From assembly GCA_937919625.1 (NCBI GenBank), contig CALFRK010000047.1, positions 1-64,000 of the forward strand: 64,000 nucleotides of DNA. Direction: 5' to 3'. The position numbers and the translations under genes were made by a program. Positions 23,254 through 32,439 of this stretch are shown piece by piece. This DNA comes from an uncultured Ilumatobacter sp. (lineage in GTDB: Bacteria > Actinomycetota > Acidimicrobiia > Acidimicrobiales > Ilumatobacteraceae). The notes under the pieces are model-generated. The model saw only the letters and a program-made list of their open reading frames with translations. It did not search any database and was not told the origin of the DNA. How positions within the stretch are numbered: position 1 is the stretch's first letter; every line of letters begins with the position of its first letter.

Positions 23254-24652
23254 GACGCTGCTCGGCTCGCTCGGCGTCCGACTCACGCTGGCGTTCCTGA
23301 CGGTCGCGATGACTGCCGTCGCTGTATTCGCCGTACTCATCGTCGTAGCTTCGCGTTCCGAGGTGTCCGGGTTGTCCGATCAGCGCCGAAGTGACGACCT
23401 CGCTGCGACTGCTGCCGCCGCGGGCGATGCGTATGTGCGCGCCGGCGGCTGGGAGGGCGCCGACCTGTTCGCAGTTGCGACCGTGGCCGCGCGAGGTCAA
23501 GCAACACTGACCGTGGTCGATGCCGACGGGGCCGTGATCGCTGCGCCCACCGACGCGTTGGCGACGATGATGGCCCGAATGCACGGCGTCGCCTCGGTCG
23601 ACGCCCCGCGCGCCGACCCGGTGTCGGAAGCCGTCGTCGTCGATGGCCGATCCGTCGGGGCGGTGATGCTGCGCTTCCCGACCGAGACGATGGCGGCCGA
23701 ACTACACGTTCGTGACGCACTTTCCCGAGCTGCGCTCACCGGCGTCCTGATCGCCGCCGGGGTCGCCTTGATCGTCGCCGTGTTCGTTTCAGCGCGCCTG
23801 ACGCGACCACTCGTTGCTCTCACGAGCGCGGCTGGAGATCTTGCTGTGGGCCGACGAGACACGCGTGTCGACCTTGCCACCGCACCCGGTGAAATCCGGA
23901 TCCTCGCCGACGCGTTCAACGAGATGGCCGACCACCTCGATCGCGAAGACCAGCTCCGTCGCAATCTCGTCGCCGACGTTGCCCACGAACTGCGGACTCC
24001 ACTCACGATCCTTCAAGGCAACACCGAAGCCATCCTCGATGGCATCGACGAGCCAACACCAGCCGCGATCGCCTCCCTCCACGACGAAGTCGTTCGGCTC
24101 CGACGACTCGTGGCAGACCTCGAAACTCTCGCCGCTGCCGAAGCTGCAGGACTTCGCCTGCGGGTCGATCCCGTCGACCTCGCCGATATCGCTCTCGATT
24201 CGGTCGATCTACTGGGGCCGCTGGCGGCCGAGCGCGACATCACCATCGAAGTCGTCGGTAACTCCGCGCCCGTCAAGGGAGACGCCGACAGGCTCCAGCA
24301 AGTTGTCGTCAACCTCCTAGCCAACGCAGTGAAATTCACGCCACCTGGCGGTCACATCACCATCACCACCGCAGTCGAAAACTGTGCCGCAACGATCACC
24401 GTCGCTGACACCGGCCCAGGTCTGCAGGAAACCGAGATTCCCCATCTCTTCGAGCGCTTCTGGCGCGGCCACGCCACCTCCGAAACCCCAGGAAGCGGGA
24501 TCGGTCTCGCCGTCGTCGCCGAACTCGTAGCGGCCCACCATGGCACCGTTCACGCCACCAACCGACCCGAACGCGGCGCCGAGTTCGTCGTCAGGGTGCC
24601 GGCCAATGCGGATGACTCGACAACCCAGCCGCCGGACCATTCCGATGCCTGA
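23243..24652 (+). CDS. Sensor histidine kinase
   Basis: 469 residues starting at GTG 23243. Membrane helices at about 13-37 and 162-183 bracket an outer sensor domain of about 125 residues (no Met/His cluster visible). HAMP is about 184-236 (RLTRPLVALTSAAGDL), HisKA has DVAHELRTPL with His248, and the ATPase domain shows NLLANAVKF, DTGPGLQ and GSGIGLAVV. A complete, active-looking kinase, cotranscribed with the response regulator. Confidence 0.9.
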   Translation: MTRRTLLGSLGVRLTLAFLTVAMTAVAVFAVLIVVASRSEVSGLSDQRRSDDLAATAAAAGDAYVRAGGWEGADLFAVATVAARGQATLTVVDADGAVIAAPTDALATMMARMHGVASVDAPRADPVSEAVVVDGRSVGAVMLRFPTETMAAELHVRDALSRAALTGVLIAAGVALIVAVFVSARLTRPLVALTSAAGDLAVGRRDTRVDLATAPGEIRILADAFNEMADHLDREDQLRRNLVADVAHELRTPLTILQGNTEAILDGIDEPTPAAIASLHDEVVRLRRLVADLETLAAAEAAGLRLRVDPVDLADIALDSVDLLGPLAAERDITIEVVGNSAPVKGDADRLQQVVVNLLANAVKFTPPGGHITITTAVENCAATITVADTGPGLQETEIPHLFERFWRGHATSETPGSGIGLAVVAELVAAHHGTVHATNRPERGAEFVVRVPANADDSTTQPPDHSDA

Positions 24653-24816
24653 TCGATTGATATCGGGTGTTCGTTACCGACGGCCCTATCGCCATGAGAT
24701 ACTGCCGGCCTGCCACGAACTCGATGTCGTCGGTGAGGCCTGCACGTCAGGGTGGGGGGCCGAATATTCGGTGGTGCGGGTTGACCAGGGCAAACTCGCC
24801 TCCATCCTGGGCCGCC

Positions 24817-25356
24817 ATGCCCCGTATTCTCTACCGCCTGATCGCTTCGCTGGCTCGCCTCGCGGTCCGCTCCGCTCGGTCCAAGGACCTCGAGATCATC
24901 GTCCTGCGCCACCAGCTCACGGTCCTGCGCCGCCAAATCGATCGACCCGCACTCAACGACGACGACCGGACACTGCTTGGAGCTACGGCCGCTGCGCTCC
25001 CCGCGCCTGCCGCACCGGCTGGCTTGTCACACCCGAGACCTTGCTGCGCTGGCATCGCCGACGCATCGCCCACCACTGGACCCAACCCACGCGGGCACCG
25101 GGACGGCCTTCCACCGCCACTGAGATCCGCCAACTCATCATGCGGCTCGCCGCCGAGAACCCCACCTGGGGCCACCAACGCATACACGGCGAACTCGTCG
25201 GCCTCGGCCACCGCCTCGCCTCCTCCACCGTCTGGCGGATCCTCAAAGACAACGGCATCAACCCGTCCCCCGAGCGATCCGAGATCACGTGGTCGCAGTT
25301 CCTGCACTCCCAAGCCGCGGTTGCATGCGACTTCTTCTCCGTCGACACCGCCCGGA
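24817..25356 (+). pseudogene. Frameshifted, 3'-truncated DDE transposase remnant
   Basis: In one frame MPRILYRLIASLARLAVR continues to LEIIVLRHQLTVLRRQIDRPALNDDDRTLLG, the start of integrase-core transposases common in actinobacteria. The match then moves to another frame: ACRTGWLVTPETLLRWHRRR, WGHQRIHGELVGLGHRLASSTVWRILKDNGI and QAAVACDFFSVDTA, where the first catalytic Asp region lies. Everything after that (the second Asp and Glu) is missing. Inactive. Confidence 0.75.
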
Positions 25357-25743
25357 TGGGAGGAAACCCGCGGCTCGATCGCCGTGGCAGCAGCCCAGCA
25401 ATGACCAACGAGCACCTGAGTCGAAACGGGCGAGTCAACCGACGAGCCGACACGCCGGCGCATCCCTGATCGCCAGACGCGAAGATCACCGGCATATGCG
25501 TAGATATGGGCGGTCGCGAGCGGACGCGCTGGCCGTCGTTCTGCGCTGCGCGTTCTGTGTCACCGACCGGCCCTTCCGTGACCGTGCGACTCGTACGGAT
25601 CGTGTGCGTTATGGAGCGGTTGGGCGAGATCGGAATGCTACGTATCCTGAGCGGCCGCAGCGGCGGATCGTCGGCACGTTCTGATCGCATCGTTGACTCG
25701 GTCAACATCGAACGCGCCGCTCATGCGGTCCGACCGGCGGGGT
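25357..25743. other. Gene-free region after transposase remnant
   Basis: About 390 bp without a believable gene. Probably debris of the insertion that carried the transposase; no terminal inverted repeats recognised. Confidence 0.4.
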
Positions 25744-26661
25744 TCATCTTGGATCTCCGTTCGTATTGTCGGTGAGGGTGAGAACGTCGGGGCGGGCGTA
25801 GTGGCCGACGGGATCGAAGGAGCGACGTCCGGCGGCGATCCGATTCAGGTCGAGCGTCGCTGTCACGGTCCCTTCCTGCGCGACCAGCGGCCCTTCGAGG
25901 ATCTCACCACCCGGAGCGACGATGGTCGTGTTGCCGCGGGACAGGAAGCCGTCGGGGTCGTCGTAGATCTCCTTCGCCCGGGGAAGATCGGTCGGTACGT
26001 CGCTGTCACGGATGCACGCAGTGACGCCGACCACGAAGACGCGTCCCTCCTTGGCGATGTGGCGCAGCGTGGGTACCCACTCGTCGCTGTTGTCCCACGT
26101 CGGTGACAGCAAGACGTCGATGCCCTTCTCGTAGAGGGCGGCGCGGGCGAGCGGCATGTAGTTCTCCCAACAGATGAGTGAGCCGACCTTCACACCGCCA
26201 ATGTCGACAACAGTGAGCATCGGTCCCTGGCCGTTCGACCAGACGGTTCGCTCGGCCGCGGTCGGGATCAGCTTGCGGTGCAGCCCGGCGATCTCGCCGT
26301 GGTCGTCGATGTAGACGACCGAGTTGTAGAGCGTGCCTGACATGGTGCGCTCGGTGATGCCGAGGGCAACCCACACGCCCGCCGCCTCGGCTGCGGCACG
26401 CGCTTTGTCGAGGTGTGGCCCATCGATCTCGACTGCCTGATCCTGGAAACGCTCGTACCAGCCGCTGTCCTCGGTAATCGGCATCCGCCACACGAAATCG
26501 GGGTAGCCGGGGACGAAGGATTCGGGAAACGCGACGAGATTCGCCCCGTCGGCGCCGGCTTTGGCGACGTGATCGGCGACGATGTCGAGCGTGCCGTCGC
26601 GGTCGAGATAGGCGGGGGTCGCCTGCACGGCCGTCACCCGGAACTCGCCACTGGCGGTCAT
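25744..26661 (-). CDS. Nitrilase-superfamily amidohydrolase
   Basis: 305 residues from the ATG at 26661, which overlaps the methyltransferase stop (ATGA). The catalytic triad is complete: Glu47 in FPESFVPGYPDFVW, Lys130 in LHRKLIPT, Cys164 in SLICWENYMP. CWENYMPLAR is characteristic of branch 1 nitrilases (cyanide dihydratase or aliphatic/aryl nitrilase) rather than amidases. It should hydrolyse a nitrile to the acid and ammonia. Cotranscribed with a methyltransferase; the natural substrate is unknown. Confidence 0.85.
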   Translation of the reverse strand: MTASGEFRVTAVQATPAYLDRDGTLDIVADHVAKAGADGANLVAFPESFVPGYPDFVWRMPITEDSGWYERFQDQAVEIDGPHLDKARAAAEAAGVWVALGITERTMSGTLYNSVVYIDDHGEIAGLHRKLIPTAAERTVWSNGQGPMLTVVDIGGVKVGSLICWENYMPLARAALYEKGIDVLLSPTWDNSDEWVPTLRHIAKEGRVFVVGVTACIRDSDVPTDLPRAKEIYDDPDGFLSRGNTTIVAPGGEILEGPLVAQEGTVTATLDLNRIAAGRRSFDPVGHYARPDVLTLTDNTNGDPR

Positions 26662-27509
26662 CGCGTCGCTCCGGCGATCACGAGCTCGCACGGTCCGACG
26701 AATCCGTCGGCCGTGTTGTACTGGCTCAAGGCTTGTTCGATCTCGTTCCAGACGTCGGCTTGTTCATCATTGTCCAGCGTGCCGAGCATCTGGTGTAGCG
26801 CACCAAATGATTCGCGTTCGAAGCGCACGCAGTCGGCCGCCGATGGGAGCCGAACGGGAGCGTTGATGGTTTCCACGACGACGTCGTGGAAACCTGCCTG
26901 TGTGAGATCACGCTCGAGGACAGCGGGGTCGGCGAGGCTGAACGGACCGGGCTGGCCGGCTGCGGGCGGCGGAAGCTTGGCGCGGTCGCGGATGATCGAG
27001 ACCGGCAGCGAGAAGAAGCCGTTGGTTGCAGCGGTCGAGTAGGTCACCGTCGCGAAGCGTCCGCCGTCGCGCAGCGTGTGATGGATTCCGCTGAGTGCCT
27101 CTTGGCGGTTCGGGAAGTAGATCAGGCCGACCCGGGAGATCGCCGCATCGAAGCTCTCGCCCGGGAGCTCACGCAGCGCCTCGCCATCGAGTTCCTTGGT
27201 TGTCAGGTTGGTCAGGCCCGCCATGGTTGCGGCCCGTTGCGCGTGGTCAAGGATGGCGGGGGAGAGGTCGGTGGCGAGCACCGTGCCGGTGGGGCCCACC
27301 CGGCGGCACGCAGCGATGCTTTGGCCACCGGCGCCCGCAGCGACGTCGAGGACGCTGCTTCCGGTTGTGGCACCAGCCAGGTCGAGCATGCGCTCGGTCG
27401 CCTCGCCGAGCCAAGACTCAAGCAGTGGGGCCCAGTCGTTCCAACCGCTGGCGTAGTCCTGCCATTGCTGGCGGGTGGAGGTCTTGTACTGAACTGAGTC
27501 GAATGTCAT
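26658..27509 (-). CDS. Class I SAM-dependent methyltransferase
   Basis: 283 residues. VLDVAAGAGGQSIAA is motif I, VLATDLSPAILDHA motif II, FDAAISRVGLIYFPNRQEAL covers the central motif, and LRDGGRFATVTYS follows. The N terminus TRQQWQDYASGWNDWAPLLESW is usual in UbiE/ArsM-like small-molecule methyltransferases, but no Cys pair for arsenite is present. First gene of a two-gene unit with the nitrilase. It is divergent from the large ATPase gene, with repeated CGCCAGA motifs between. Confidence 0.82.
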   Translation of the reverse strand: MTFDSVQYKTSTRQQWQDYASGWNDWAPLLESWLGEATERMLDLAGATTGSSVLDVAAGAGGQSIAACRRVGPTGTVLATDLSPAILDHAQRAATMAGLTNLTTKELDGEALRELPGESFDAAISRVGLIYFPNRQEALSGIHHTLRDGGRFATVTYSTAATNGFFSLPVSIIRDRAKLPPPAAGQPGPFSLADPAVLERDLTQAGFHDVVVETINAPVRLPSAADCVRFERESFGALHQMLGTLDNDEQADVWNEIEQALSQYNTADGFVGPCELVIAGATR

Positions 27510-27548
27510 GTCTGTCGTCCTTCCGGGTTGGGTGTGTCATCCTGAAGG

Positions 27549-27606
27549 CGCCAGATCAACGGCGTTTCCGCCAGAATCAATCTGGCGATTTTGACGAAAC
27601 GCCAGA
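27549..27606. promoter_or_regulatory. Cluster of four CGCCAGA elements
   Basis: CGCCAGA at 27549-27555, 27569-27575 and 27600-27606, and its complement TCTGGCG at 27581-27587. The two middle ones form an inverted repeat with a 5-bp centre. They fill the gap between divergent starts at 27509 and 27616. Confidence 0.55.
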
Positions 27607-27615
27607 AGGGATGTC

Positions 27616-30600
27616 ATGAGCGACGGAAGCGGAGGCGGGGTCGTGGGGCGCGCTGAGCCTCTGCAGCGTCTTGGCGAGGTGGTGACGGCATCGGTCAACG
27701 GGCGTTCTTCGGCGGTGCTCGTGAGCGGTGAGGCGGGCATCGGCAAGACCTCGCTGATCAGGGCCGCCATTGAGGGCGCGACTGCGGATTCGGCGCCGGG
27801 TTCGGCCGTCGTGGGGTGGGGTACGTGCTGGCATGGTGACGGGGCCCCGGGTTTTTGGCCGTGGATGCAGGCGTTCGACGAGGTCGCGAATGCGGTGGGT
27901 CGCGACGTCGCGTCTGCGGCTGCTGGGTACGATGCTGGCCTCTTGTCGCTCCTGATTCGCGAGCTCGGTGCGCCCGAGTCGGCGGCGGGCGACCCAGACG
28001 GACACCGTCTCCTCCTCCTCGACGCGGCGGCCGGTTGGCTTGAGACTCTGGCCGCGGACCGGCACGTGGTGGTCGTTCTCGACGACCTCCAATGGGCAGA
28101 TTCCTCGACGTTCGACCTGATCGACTACGTGATCGGAACGCCCCGGGCCGCGCGGCTGCTGGTGATCGGCGCGTTTCGCCATGACGAGCTCGACCAGGAA
28201 CGACGCGCTCGACTTGCGACGATCGGCTCCCATGCCCGCGGCGTGCATCTTGACGGTCTCACGGTCGATGGTGTCGAGGAGTTGATTCGAGCGATCCCGG
28301 GCCCGCCAGCGTCGCGTTCACTCGCTATCGACCTCCACCGGCGAACCGGCGGGCATCCGCTCTTCGTGGGTGAACTCGCACGATTGCGTGCCGCCGGTGA
28401 CCTTGCTGCGCTCCCGACGGTGGTGACTGGGGCTGTCATCAGACGTCTCGACGCCCTGTCGACGGAGAGTCAACGCTTGCTCGAAGTTGCGAGTGTGCTG
28501 GGCAATCGGCTGCTGCTCGACGTGTTGGGCGCCGTCACCGATACGGCTCCGGCGGCGGTATTGGGCTACCTCGCGCCGGCGGTCGATGCCGGGCTGGTCA
28601 GAACTGCGCCGGGTGATGAGTTCTGGTTTACCCACGACATCTATCGCGAGACGCTCTACAGCGAACTCGACGCGGCCGACCGTTCCGGGCTTCACGCCGC
28701 GGTCGGCGCCGCCCTCGAGGTTCGTCGAGAGCGCGGTGCTGAGGTGCCGCCAGGCGACGTGGCGCTCCACTACGTTCATGCGATCGCCACCGTCGAGCCG
28801 GCTCGGGCGATCCGTTGGGCCAGTGAGGCAGCTCAGGACGAGCGCCGACGTCTGGCATTCAGCGAGGCCGCCGGACACCTTCGCCGGGTGCGCCTCGCGA
28901 CCATCGACGGTGGATGGCGCATCGAGCCCGATGTCATGACCCGGTTGCTGATGGACGAAGCTGACAACCAGGCCCGCTCGGGCGACCCAGAGGCCGCCCG
29001 CGGCCTGCTGGTCCAGGCGTTGAGGGCGGCCCCCGGTGCCGAGGCACTCGCCGACGTGGCCTTGGCCGTGCAGCGACTCGGCGCCAAGTTTTCTGTGCCC
29101 CGCGACGAGATCATTGCGCAACTCGAAACAGCGCTGGCCGCCGTGACCGGTGTCAGCCTGACGAAGCAGGCGCAGCTCACCGCGGCGCTGGCTCGTGAAC
29201 TCCAGCACTCGGTCGCGAAGGATCGCCACCGCGCCGGGCCACTCAGCGAAGAGGCGCTGACACTCGGTCGACAATCAGGCCACGACGAGACGATCGCCGC
29301 CTGCCTCCTCGCCCGCCACGACGCCCTGTGGGGCCCAGGAACCGGAACCGAACGAGCCGAACTCGGTCACGAGATCGCCGTTGTCGGCGCCGCGCTCGGT
29401 GACATCGACCGTCAGGCGGAGGGTCTGATTCTCGAGGCGAACGGCCTGTTGGAATCCGGCGACGCCCGGTTCCGTTCTGTGCTCGCCCAATGGTTCGACG
29501 TGCTCACAGCCAGGAACGAACCTCGAGATCGATACATGGTCCAGACGCGGCGTGCCGCGCTGGCCCTGCTCGACGGCGACCTCGATCGCGCTGAGGCGCT
29601 CATGGACGAAGCCGGACGCATGGGAGAGCAGATCCACGAACCGGACACCGGCAACGTGCTGATGTCCCAGCGCGTCGCGCTCGCGTCGGCCCGCCGAGAC
29701 CCCGACGAGCTGAGGACGCTCGCCACTGATGCCGTGCGCTGGTGGACCGGAGCACCAGTCCTGGCTCACGCGGTCGCAGCAGGCGCACTGGCCAAGGCCG
29801 GCGACCTCGAGGATGCCGAAAACGAGGTGGCGAAGGTGAATGCATCGGGCGGCTGGCAGAGCGAGGGCTCATACCTCAGGTCGGTCTTGGTGGGCCATCT
29901 TGCCGAGGCAAGCGTCGCTCTCGGGAACCGCGAACTATGCGTTCATCTCCTCGCCGACATCGAGAACATCGCGGATGCGTGCGGCGTGAACGGAGCGGTC
30001 GTGGCCTTCGCAGGACCATTCGCCCACAGCGCGGGCATCTTGGCATCCGCACTTGGTGATCAAGAGACTGCGAGCTCGATGCTCCACCAATCGATCGAGA
30101 CATCTCGCCGCCTCGGCGCGGCCGTCTGGGTGCGCCAGGGAGAAACTGCACTACGGGCCATCAAGGAGCGATCAGCCGCGTCCACACCGGATGGCGCCGA
30201 CGACTCCGAACCCGAGACCGCATCGCTCATTCGCCAGGGAGCCGTCTGGACGATCTCGTGGCATCACGAGACGGGAACGCTGCCGCACCTGAAGGGCTTG
30301 GCCGACATCGCGACCCTAATCAGCCATCGCGACCAGGAGGTTTCCGCTCTGGAACTCGCCGGTGGACCTGCAGTGTCCGGCGTCGCGACCGACGCGATGG
30401 CCGATCGGCAGTCGCTCGATACCTATCGGCGGAGGCTCGACGATCTCGATGCGGAGATCGACGTCGCCGACCGCGATGCCGACCTCGGAAGGACCGGACT
30501 ACTCGACGCCGAACGCCAGCAACTTCTCGCCGAGCTGCGACGGGTCACCGGTCTCGGCGGCCGGATTCGATCGAACCCCAACGATCCAGCGGAGCGAGCG

Positions 30601-30762
30601 CGCAAGGCCGTGAGCGGTCGCATCCGCGACGCAATCGGGCGACTCGCTGAGATCACGCCAGGTCTCGCGGCCCACTTGGATCGTTCGATCCGTACCGGGC
30701 TGCGGTGCTCGTACTCACCCTTGAGTCACGACGAGCAGATGCAATGGAAGATCGAGATGTGA
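27616..30762 (+). CDS. Large STAND/MalT-like AAA ATPase
   Basis: 1048 residues. The N terminus VVGRAEPLQRLGEVV leads to Walker A SGEAGIGKTSL (38-48) and Walker B VVVLDDLQWADSSTF (about 150-164), then GGHPLFVGELARL, the AAA/STAND pattern of LuxR/MalT-type signal ATPases. Residues about 380-880 are helical, TPR-like repeats. No LuxR helix-turn-helix is seen at the end; instead RIRDAIGRLAEITPGLAAHLDRSIRTGLRC-type sequence closes the protein, a C-terminal module found in actinobacterial predicted ATPases. A ligand-sensing regulator of the divergent methyltransferase-nitrilase unit is plausible. Confidence 0.75.
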   Translation: MSDGSGGGVVGRAEPLQRLGEVVTASVNGRSSAVLVSGEAGIGKTSLIRAAIEGATADSAPGSAVVGWGTCWHGDGAPGFWPWMQAFDEVANAVGRDVASAAAGYDAGLLSLLIRELGAPESAAGDPDGHRLLLLDAAAGWLETLAADRHVVVVLDDLQWADSSTFDLIDYVIGTPRAARLLVIGAFRHDELDQERRARLATIGSHARGVHLDGLTVDGVEELIRAIPGPPASRSLAIDLHRRTGGHPLFVGELARLRAAGDLAALPTVVTGAVIRRLDALSTESQRLLEVASVLGNRLLLDVLGAVTDTAPAAVLGYLAPAVDAGLVRTAPGDEFWFTHDIYRETLYSELDAADRSGLHAAVGAALEVRRERGAEVPPGDVALHYVHAIATVEPARAIRWASEAAQDERRRLAFSEAAGHLRRVRLATIDGGWRIEPDVMTRLLMDEADNQARSGDPEAARGLLVQALRAAPGAEALADVALAVQRLGAKFSVPRDEIIAQLETALAAVTGVSLTKQAQLTAALARELQHSVAKDRHRAGPLSEEALTLGRQSGHDETIAACLLARHDALWGPGTGTERAELGHEIAVVGAALGDIDRQAEGLILEANGLLESGDARFRSVLAQWFDVLTARNEPRDRYMVQTRRAALALLDGDLDRAEALMDEAGRMGEQIHEPDTGNVLMSQRVALASARRDPDELRTLATDAVRWWTGAPVLAHAVAAGALAKAGDLEDAENEVAKVNASGGWQSEGSYLRSVLVGHLAEASVALGNRELCVHLLADIENIADACGVNGAVVAFAGPFAHSAGILASALGDQETASSMLHQSIETSRRLGAAVWVRQGETALRAIKERSAASTPDGADDSEPETASLIRQGAVWTISWHHETGTLPHLKGLADIATLISHRDQEVSALELAGGPAVSGVATDAMADRQSLDTYRRRLDDLDAEIDVADRDADLGRTGLLDAERQQLLAELRRVTGLGGRIRSNPNDPAERARKAVSGRIRDAIGRLAEITPGLAAHLDRSIRTGLRCSYSPLSHDEQMQWKIEM

Positions 30763-30795
30763 GGCAGCGGTTATGCGCGCCCCGACTTCACCGAA

Positions 30796-30972
30796 TCAAC
30801 TCGGTTCTCCAAGCTGGTTTGCCCACTCGAGCAGCGATTGGTAGGCGGACTCGTCGGCTCGGATCTGAATGGTGCCGAGTCGCCGGCCGAGCTGATTGAT
30901 CGCGACCGCGGCGCGAGTGTCGGTATGGGTGTCGACACCCACGATGATCTGTGTGGTCTTGTCTGGCGTGAT
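30796..30972 (-). pseudogene. IS110-family transposase N-terminal fragment
   Basis: About 58 codons beginning near TPDKTTQIIVGVDTHTDT and continuing AAVAINQLGRRLGTIQIRA, the start of the DEDD (RuvC-like) domain with its first Asp in GVDTH. The usual ATG is absent (ATC/ACG where it should be, after AGGAGT) and the frame stops after about 58 residues, so it is dead. Confidence 0.75.
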
Positions 30973-31668
30973 TGTGGTACTCCTGATCCTCGATGGTTGG
31001 AAGCACCCACTGGCCGGGACGGCGGACAGGACAGTTAGGGCGTCGATCGAGACTCCTGACTTGTTCAAATGGGGCCACCCCGCCCGACCGGTCGGTGCGT
31101 GTCCAACCCCGGACTTCGTCGACGGATCAGTGCGAGGGCACCCGAAGGGCCCGGTTGCGTTGCAGGTCAGACCGAACCCCACCACATGACGGGACTAATC
31201 CCCGGGACCGGACCACACCATCATGACTAACTGTTGCATTGAGCCACTTTGACGGTCGGCAGCGTTGCAGTCAGTCACTCGACGTGGTGGTCGTTCTGGG
31301 CGGGATCGCAGAACCCGACATCGGGCGAGCGCCTCGACCGAGTCAACACCGACAGCCAAGACCCCGATCATCGACCGCCATGTTCGAAACCCGATTTTCA
31401 GCGCACTGCTTGGCGATCAGCGGCACCGTCTGATCGGGGGAGTCGCGATCGTGTTGCACCAGCATCGGCCCGGTCTCGAGCATCCGGTTCGCTCGACAGC
31501 GGATGCCGACTCGACGAACCCGCATCCGCGCCCTTTTGCCGGGCTCGGGTGCACAAGACTCGGCGGACACGGGCGGTACTGGAGCAGACCGGACGGACAT
31601 CATGGAACGACCCTCCAGGTCACAGCGTTCTGGACGGACAGTGCCGCACTCGACGGACATCATTTGCC
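30973..31668. other. Gene-free right end of island copy 1, with direct repeats near att
   Basis: About 700 bp with no credible gene. Near the att junction GACGGACATCAT occurs at 31592-31603 and 31652-31663, with a related GGACGGACA at 31632-31640. Repeats in this position could be recombinase arm or excision-factor sites. Confidence 0.5.
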
Positions 31669-31726
31669 GGGCTTAAACCCCCCTTCCACGAAAGTGGAGT
31701 ACGGGTTCAAATCCCGTCCCGGGCAC
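31669..31726 (+). repeat. Internal att junction between the two island copies
   Basis: An exact copy of 3684-3741, preceded by island right-end sequence rather than by the tRNA 5' half. It is therefore not a second functional tRNA gene: the acceptor 5' strand, D arm and half of the anticodon stem are missing. This is the expected attP/attB-type junction of a tandem integration. Confidence 0.85.
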
Positions 31727-32085
31727 GATAAAAGACCAGCTCAAAGGCCATATCACCATTTGTTCGTAGGTGTCGAAGCGTGATTCCGTGCACCGGAGGT
31801 GCACAGAAATTTTGTGTTAGCGGAAATCGGACATCCCCTGAGTCGTTATGCGTCGTTGTAATCGCGCCTGTGAACGGCGCATTCGCTATGGGCTGCCGGG
31901 CAGGTGGCGGAGCTTGGGGCGGTCAGCGGTGCTCCGAATGCCGGATCCCGGATGTGTCTGAGGCCGTCCGGTCGCCGCGAATACCGTACATCGCACTGGG
32001 GTAGGTTCCCGTGCGGTGTCTCGTAACGCTGGCTCGGGTTATCGAGCGTGGTTATCGGGTGTCCCTGGCCGCACATATGCCCCGG
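31727..32085. other. Gene-free left end of island copy 2
   Basis: Same sequence as 3742-4100, here joined to the internal att junction. Confidence 0.6.
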
Positions 32086-32385
32086 TCAGCCGCGGGCGAG
32101 GACCTGGCGGAGTTGGTCGATCGTTGGTGAACCGGCTGGTCCGTCCGGTGTCCGGTAAACACGACACGACAGCCCTACTGGGTCGTCGGCATCAGCGAAT
32201 GGGTCGGCGCCATTGACGATGATGCTGGGCGAACCTCGGAACCTGGTGGCTTCGGCAGCTTCGATGGTCTCCACCAGTCGGTGGGTCAGGACGATGTCGG
32301 GATTCTCGGCGGCCAGTGTGCGGAGGTGACCGTCGGCGATACGCCAGTTCGGACAGTCATCGAAGTAGAGCAGTGTCACGTCCAT
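32086..32385 (-). CDS. Thioredoxin-fold small protein, copy 2
   Basis: Duplicate of the 99-residue gene at 4101-4400 with the single-Cys DCPNW site, again head-to-head with its MerR gene and shared operator. Confidence 0.7.
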   Translation of the reverse strand: MDVTLLYFDDCPNWRIADGHLRTLAAENPDIVLTHRLVETIEAAEATRFRGSPSIIVNGADPFADADDPVGLSCRVYRTPDGPAGSPTIDQLRQVLARG

Positions 32386-32398
32386 GGCCCGATCGTAA

Positions 32399-32420
32399 AC
32401 CTTGATCTACGGTACAAGGT
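32399..32420. promoter_or_regulatory. MerR-type operator dyad, copy 2
   Basis: ACCTTG/CAAGGT dyad, as at 4414-4435. Confidence 0.65.
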
Positions 32421-32439
32421 CAAGGGGTATGTTGGATAC

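Larger units (their letters stand above)
3684..31668. mobile_element. Metal/envelope genomic island, tandem copy 1
   Basis: A unit of 27,985 bp, beginning inside tRNA-Leu and ending immediately before the next copy of the tRNA 3' sequence. It carries metal-resistance, envelope, redox and regulatory genes, plus two dead transposase fragments, but no recognisable integrase, excisionase, relaxase or replication gene. The direct tRNA-end repeats at both borders are what marks it as an integrated element; how it moves is not visible. Confidence 0.8.

Noticed and set aside
25289-25684. A 131-codon frame after the transposase remnant
   Set aside because: It starts inside the transposase remnant in a third frame and shows no family features or start signals.
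30705-31731. Several 60-170 codon frames in the right end of the island, considered as recombinase or excision factor
   Set aside because: Compositions are Arg/Ser/Pro-rich as in shadow frames of high-GC DNA; no recombinase motif in any frame.
31669-31740. A second tRNA-Leu gene at the island junction
   Set aside because: The acceptor 5' strand, D arm and part of the anticodon stem are absent; only the 3' part is repeated.
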